A DNA stretch of 64,000 bases, taken from Linnemannia schmuckeri. Lineage: Eukaryota > Mortierellomycota > Mortierellomycetes > Mortierellales > Mortierellaceae. The stretch spans positions 2,046,001-2,110,000 of the forward strand of contig JANATG010000001.1 of NCBI GenBank assembly GCA_029449235.1. Direction: 5' to 3'. The notes beneath the pieces were generated by a model, which searched no databases, was not told the DNA's origin, and saw only the letters and a program-made list of their open reading frames with translations. Positions within the stretch are counted from its first letter, which is position 1, and the number at the start of each line of letters is the position of its first letter. This document shows, piece after piece, positions 58,156-64,000 of this stretch. The translations under genes were made by a program, and so were the position numbers.

Positions 58156-61100
58156 CTATGCTGTATCAGTCTCGGCCATAACCACATCCTTGTCCTTGTC
58201 CGTCTCCATAACTGCCTCCTTCTCCTCTTTGTTCTCCTCGGCTGCTGCTACTGGCGCTGTTGATGCTTCTGCAGGGACCGCTGCCTCTGTTGAAGCAGCA
58301 GCAGAAGAGGAAGGGGCATCAGTTGCTGCGGCAGTTGTTGTTGAGACGGTGTTGTACGTCTTCTTTTCCTGTGTACCCTCCTCCTCGTTGCCCGGCACAA
58401 GCGAAATACTCGTCTGAAGACCAGTCTGCGCATCCTCAGGGCCCTCCAGGAACCACTTTTGGCACAACAACGTCGCCTCGGCGGGATCCGACTCCTGCTC
58501 CTCAAACGCTGCCTTCAGCCACGAGTCCATCTTGCCCAAACGCTTGGCACGACTCTCCTTCAACTTCCCCTTCGAGGGGCATGATCCTTTGCGCTTGAAA
58601 AAGTCTTCTGTGCTGTTGACAAAAAAGATCTTGTACGTGTTGATGCAAATCTTGACCTCCAACCCACTGTGTGTGATAATGTCCTGTGGAGGCTCGTCGG
58701 GGATGTGCTCGGGGAGGTTGCGCTTCAAGAACGTCGGGAAGTTAGACGGGAGAACACCCTCTGTTGGTGTGAGAAGGACGTAGCTGTCAATGTAGTAGCC
58801 CCACTTCTCCTCAGATGAGATCGCAGTGTCCAGCGTGTAGTCGTTCTTGCTCAACAGCTGAATGCTCATCGCCAGCTCATCCTTGGCCTATGCAATATAG
58901 GAGACAAGATTGAGGATAAGGATTAGAATCATGCAAAAGATCAGAGCATAAAATGGCACCAGTCGTTACAATTCAGAAATAATATGGTTTGCTGGACTTA
59001 CGTATTCTATCTTGTACAGGCTTTCGTCACCAACAACAGCATCGGCTTGCATGCGGTAGATGATCTGTTGCCGCCTGCTGTTCTTCTCGAGCTGACGGTC
59101 CTTGACAAACATAGCAATGAGCTCGTTGCATCTCTGGTCAATGACAATGGTGTGGACCTGGAAACAAGCAAGAAAACATAAAAGTTAGATATATGCATTC
59201 TAGAACGTACCACCATCTCATGGAAAGCTTGGAACAAGGAGCAGTTGAGGGACTTACATGCTTCAAAAGGGCGGCAATAAGCTTGTCCATGGTGAAGATG
59301 ATGTATGCCTTCGTGGCAAAAACGGAGCGAGCATGCTCCTCAAATGCCGTTGGGTCCATCTCGCCATCAAAGACCTTGTGGATGTTGGCGAGAACCTTGC
59401 CATATGGATCGCCCGTGACATTCGTTTGCTCTGGATCAGCTATAAGTGTAACATTAATAGTATGGTCAGTTTTCGTACTCAATTAGAAATGCTTCGCTAA
59501 TCGAGACATTCCAAATAGTGGCTCTTACCATCAGGATCTTGAAGACCAAGGTCGATCGCAGCGGGGTTGGCCATCTTGCGCTCCGATGCAGACTTGCTCA
59601 ACTCAGAGGCAGCAACCTTGACTGTCTCCAAACGACTGTACACCAACTACAACAGCAAACAACGAGAGAACGCGTGTTAGTACTCAAATAAATATTCATA
59701 ACAAACACTTGGCGAAAACATTTATAACCTCGGAGGTTTCGTACCTGGTATAAGCGGAAGAAGCAGTAGTAGGTCATGTTGCCGAAAAAGTTGAGTGCAG
59801 AACGCTTTGTCTCTGCGGATACGGGTGCAGCACCCAAGCTGGTGGGCTTGACGTCGTAGTTACCAACCTGAATCCACGTGTTGCTTGGAGAGTTGGCTCT
59901 AGGTTGCTCCTTATCAGCCGCAACAGGTACGCGGGGTCCGTTGACAGGGATCGAGTCATCCTTAGGCTCCATTTTGACTTGAGCATCTCCTTGTTTGCCT
60001 CCAGCTTCTGAAGCACGACTTCTGTCAGCCGAGCCATCAAATGTGCTTGGGACATGGTCATCAGTGCCTCCCATGGAGACATCGCCGTCGCTCATAAACT
60101 GGTCATCCAGGCAGAAGAACTGAGGAACAAACTCCTTGATGAAGCTTTCCATCTTCTCCCGATCGCTGCTGACAAAGGTGTGCTGGCGGTCGAGGTAGGC
60201 GAGGATGAGGTTGTTTGTATCGCGGAAGAGGTTGGCATCCTTGAAGTGGAACTGGAACTGATAGCGAGGACGGACAGAGGGAACCAGACGGCGATCGATC
60301 TGCTCGCGGCGGAGGGCCTCGATCTCAGCAACAAGACCTTTCGAGGTGATATATCTCTTATCAGCGACCTTGAAAGACATGCCCTGATGATCTAAAGCCT
60401 TGTAAAAGTTTCTAGAATCGACTTCACGCCACACCTTGTTCCAATCACGCTAGAAAGCATAAAATAATACGTTCAGAATAAATAAAAGTGATGAGGATGA
60501 GTGACATATTCGAGTGGCATATTACATACTAATGAAACATAGATATGAAAGCCTTACCTGCGACTTCTTCCATTCCTCATCCTTTTGCTTCAGTCGCTTA
60601 AGGACGACGGGAACTGAAATGGCGGGGTTGTTGTGCAGAGCGTCAATGACTTCAGCACCGCGCTCACTGTCGTAGATCTTTTTGATGATACGCTGGTAAA
60701 TGGTCTTGGAGGTTCCACCAAGACCCTCGGGGAGCTTGAACCGTGCACGCTCGTCGATGCCCATAGCCTGGATCTGTCTGGCGATAGGCTCGAGAAGGGC
60801 AATCGTGTGCAAGTTGGCCTCGATGTTCATGTCAAATTCGTAACGTTCCTCCTCGCATCTGTGCAAGGCCTCCTCGAATTGATTCTTCTTATGAGGCATG
60901 AAACCTTCACCCTCAACAGACCAGTTGGGATGAGATGCCCATACATCGTTCAAAACCTCCCAGCACATCTCGTCACGTCCAGTGCAAGGCAACATCGTCT
61001 CCTATGAAAGGTAAGACACAACATGAACGTCAGTTAAAGATCACCACTTATGTTTCAGTCGAATCGATCAAGAACAAATACCTTTTGCATTTGCACGAAG

Positions 61101-63962
61101 ACAAAACTTACGCTCTTTGGTAACAGACGATAACTCTCGCCATAGCGGCGGCAGGTGCTCAGATCAACCTTGTGGCGAGGAGCCGCGACATTCTCAATGA
61201 TCTCATCCTTGCCATCCCAACCGACAAAGGCCTTGAACCAATCCATGAGATCCTTGTGAGGCGCGAGGAAGGACTCCACGCGCTCAACCAGCAGCTTGCG
61301 GTCCAAAATATCCTGACTGAAAAGATTGAGCAATTTCAAAAACTCGTTGTATGTCTGCTTGTTGTTCAAAGTTCTCTTGACTCGGTCGAAAAAGGCAAGT
61401 TCTTCAACGCTGGCAGGGCTTTTTGACGCGACTGTAGGCTGGGTCGATGTCATGGGTGGCGAGATACCGCCGTTCTCGGCCGTATGACTGTGCTTGACGC
61501 GCTTCTTGTTGGAGCCAACACCGCCATCGGGCAGAGGCCGTTCGTTGATCGTCGTTACTCTCTTCTTCTTGCTCGATCCTGCCATCGGTGGGACAGGCAC
61601 CATCTGGGGGCCCTTCTTGGCGTACATCTCATTTGGAGGTGGACTTGGGAACTCACCAACTATTGCCAATGAAAGTTGAACTAATTAGTCGATATAATTA
61701 CATCATAATGCAAAGGAACTCATTTTAGGTACAATATATCCAGCAGCATGTAACATACCAGCCATTCCGTTGCTGAGAGTGTTGAGGGTGGGCATCGACC
61801 GTGGAGGAGGAGCAGGGGTTGATGGCTGTGGCATCATCTCGTCAAAGAGATCAGGGTTGGGAGGGTTGCCGTTCTCAGGCAAGAACTGTTTGAACTCATC
61901 CAACAGGTCGGGCGCGTTCTTGAACAGAAGGGTCACATGGGAGTAGACCTATTTAAATTTGGTGGCAAAATAAATACCCATGTTAGAATCATCCCTAAGA
62001 AAATCTCTCGTCCAGTCAAAATGCCAAGGTTATCCCGACGACATCCATCCAGCAATGCTTACATCGGTAATCGGCTTCATCTCCTTCTGGTACGCCTGAA
62101 GCAACTCCAAGAACTGCTTATATGTCTCCGGATCATTTGAAAAGCGGTTCTACATCATGAAAAAGCAAAAGCCAAACGTATGAGTGCGCGATTAGTCATG
62201 GTGTGTGTATATCAATCAATGGATGCTTCAGAATAACAAAATACCCTTGCGTACCTTGATTTTGTGGACATAATTGATAGCATGGTTGAACTCGACTGGA
62301 GTCTTTTTGTTGTTGGCCCCGTTCTGCGATCCCGAAGGCCCCATGGGCTGAGCTGCGGGCTGAGACATATAGCCGGGTGCATTGACAGGAGGGAGTTGGA
62401 TCTGAGAGATGGGTGGGATCGAAGGCTGGTAGCCACTGTTCTGAGGCATGTGGTACGAAGGTGGCTGGTTGTAGTGGGAGGGGGCGGGAGGCGGAGGCAG
62501 ACGTTCAGGGATAACAATTGGTCCGCCCATCTGAGTTGTTGTGTGTCCTGAGGGAGTTGTGACCCTGATCATGTTGGTCTCATTGGCACTGCTGAGACAC
62601 TCAATGCGATATCCTGGTGGCAAGAAGGTGTTAAATCCCGAGATAAGAGCAGGGTGTCCTTTGAATAAGGTCGATACCCGTTCAATGACCCCTGGAGTGT
62701 CGATGCTATTGTTATTACCATTGAATGGAAAGCAACGACGAACCCTTGTTCGTTAGTGTTCTGAACACCCTTCCATTCTGACTACGTAACGCGCAACCAT
62801 CTCCTTTCCTTCTACTCATTCTCCTCATCCCCCCCCCACCACCACCACCACCACCCCTGACCTGCGAAGCCACCCGAAAATAATGGCGCTTTCAAGCAGT
62901 CCTCCAACCAATCAACCTAAACCAGCCATACTGGCTTCCCTCATCGAATAGTCTCGTCTCAAGCTCTTGTAGCCTTTTTTCCCACAGAAATATCCCAATG
63001 ACGATACAAAGGTGTACTTACTTTTGACTCTTAAAGTCCTTCATGATATCCAAAAAGCGATTGTAAACGTCGGGCTGATCCTGGAACTGCACCTTAACTT
63101 GATCAAGATAAGATAACGCGTCTCTGACATTCAAGGGTCTGTAATTGCTTCCTGCCGCTGGAGAGATGGCCGCATTGCTGCCAGAAGCTGGGGGCGTCTG
63201 TTGCGCAGGAGGTGGGGGTGGTGCAGAACCAGAGTTGGGTCCAGGTCCTGGCCCAGGGTTGTTCACAGGCGGTGGTGGGTTGATCGACGACGGCATATGG
63301 GGACCAGGGTGTTGGCCGTGTGGTGGCGGCACAGAGTGGGGCGATTGAGCCATGTGGTTTGGCTGCGGGGACGACGCCATATGGTGATGGGGGCCATCAG
63401 GGACCCTGTGGCCTTGAGGAGGACCGTGAGAAGGAGGCATGATGGCAGAAGGATGCGCATTGCCTCCATGTACGCTGCTCAGAGAAGGGCTTGTAGGAGG
63501 ACGCGATGATGGCATGGGTTGGCCTGACCTTGGTGGGGGACCCCCGACGATAGACATGGGTGGGGGAGGTAGAACGGGTCCTCCTTGGCTGGGTGGGTGC
63601 TGGTCCTGTCCTTGCGGGCCACCGACAGGAGGAAGATGATGGGAGTATGGCGAAGCAGAGGGATGAGGCTGCATGGATCCTGAAGGCGATCTGTTGTATA
63701 AGGTGTGAAGGGTGAGGAAACAAAGACGAGAGTCAGTACTCGAGTGAAGAGACTAGACTGAGGGTCTGTGGACAAGAAGGGGAGGTGTGTTTTTTGGGTG
63801 CCATGGCGTGAAAGCGAGAAAAAGTGAAAATATAAAAAAGCTAGTCATGGACAGCCAGACAGTTAGACGGCCTAAAAGAGACTTACGAGTACCCCTGGGG
63901 GCCAGGGCCTCGGGACCACTGAGGCTTCTCCTCAGGAGGTGGGGCGGGCATCGGGCTGATGT
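58156..63962 (-). CDS. SIN3: SIN3 transcriptional corepressor (5' end outside window)
   Basis: Scaffold of the Rpd3/HDAC corepressor complexes in the nucleus. Exons in this window: 63962-63887, 63690-63022, 62705-62255, 62149-62063, 61948-61759, 61659-61112, 61001-60558, 60449-59745, 59646-59529, 59439-59258, 59157-59002, 58887-58156, about 1,450 codons. A Pro/His/Gly-rich N-terminal part leads to PAH1 (RPLNVRDALSYLDQVKVQF...), PAH2 (EFNHAINYVHKIKNRFSNDP...) and PAH3 (EELAFFDRVKRTL...). The HDAC-interacting region follows (STCRRYGESYRLLPKS, GRDEMCWEVLNDVWASHP, EEERYEFDMNIEAN), then the Sin3a C-terminal domain and an acidic Ala-rich end. A CTAG acceptor at 63963-63966 implies an upstream exon; an in-frame Met at 63951 is a possible alternative start. 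All eleven internal junctions keep frame. Confidence 0.95.
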
Positions 63963-64000
63963 CTAGGTATGCAGTCAATCTCTGGAGAGGGTGAGGTGCA

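Noticed and set aside
1..64000. tRNA, rRNA and CRISPR arrays
   Set aside because: No cloverleaf with a GGTTCGA-type arm in context, no rRNA stretch and no regularly spaced direct repeats were seen. A covariance search could still find a divergent tRNA.

Overview
This window is nuclear DNA of a filamentous, early-diverging fungus. Genes carry many short introns (mostly 60-140 nt, GT-AG), there is a peripheral complex I subunit (so not a Saccharomyces-type yeast), and several proteins have Gln/Ser/Asn-rich tails. The mix looks most like Mortierellomycota/Mucoromycota, but that placement is inference. Exon joins below were built by hand from splice signals, frame continuity and family alignment; no RNA data were available.

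Layout. 0.7-7.4 kb, all on the minus strand: an Arp10-like dynactin subunit, ribosomal protein L38 with two long introns, and a Fet3-type multicopper ferroxidase. 7.4-17.3 kb: a nearly gene-free divergent intergenic region with seven perfect ATCWGATAA sites (the element bound by Fep1/SreA-type iron-responsive GATA factors) and some decayed coding relics. 17.3-19.3 kb: the Ftr1 iron permease, then a truncated Ftr1 copy with a 968-bp internal deletion at a 4-bp microhomology. 19.6-24.6 kb: an NSUN-type RNA m5C methyltransferase sharing a 208-bp bidirectional promoter with a complex I B14.5a/NDUFA7-like subunit, then a secreted Gly/Trp-rich protein. 24.8-41.1 kb: two paralogous FAD-dependent monooxygenases flanking an AA11-like lytic polysaccharide monooxygenase, the CSA/ERCC8 repair WD40 protein, a divergent cystathionine beta-synthase and a xylose-reductase-like aldo-keto reductase. 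41.1-45.6 kb: no recognisable gene. 45.6-57.8 kb: a PLP-homeostasis protein (YggS/PLPBP), a prenylated Sel1-repeat protein of the Skt5/Chs4 type, and a USP12/46-type deubiquitinase. 58.2 kb to the right edge: SIN3, with its 5' end beyond the window.

Functional links. Fet3 and Ftr1 form the classical high-affinity reductive iron uptake complex (ferroxidase plus permease), and the GATA sites between them suggest joint iron repression. The other genes are mostly housekeeping with no obvious pathway link.

The most unusual features are a run of three microexons (11, 17 and 5 nt, the last followed by a GC-AG intron) that encode a conserved FAD-monooxygenase motif, the iron-responsive site cluster, and the Ftr1 deletion derivative.
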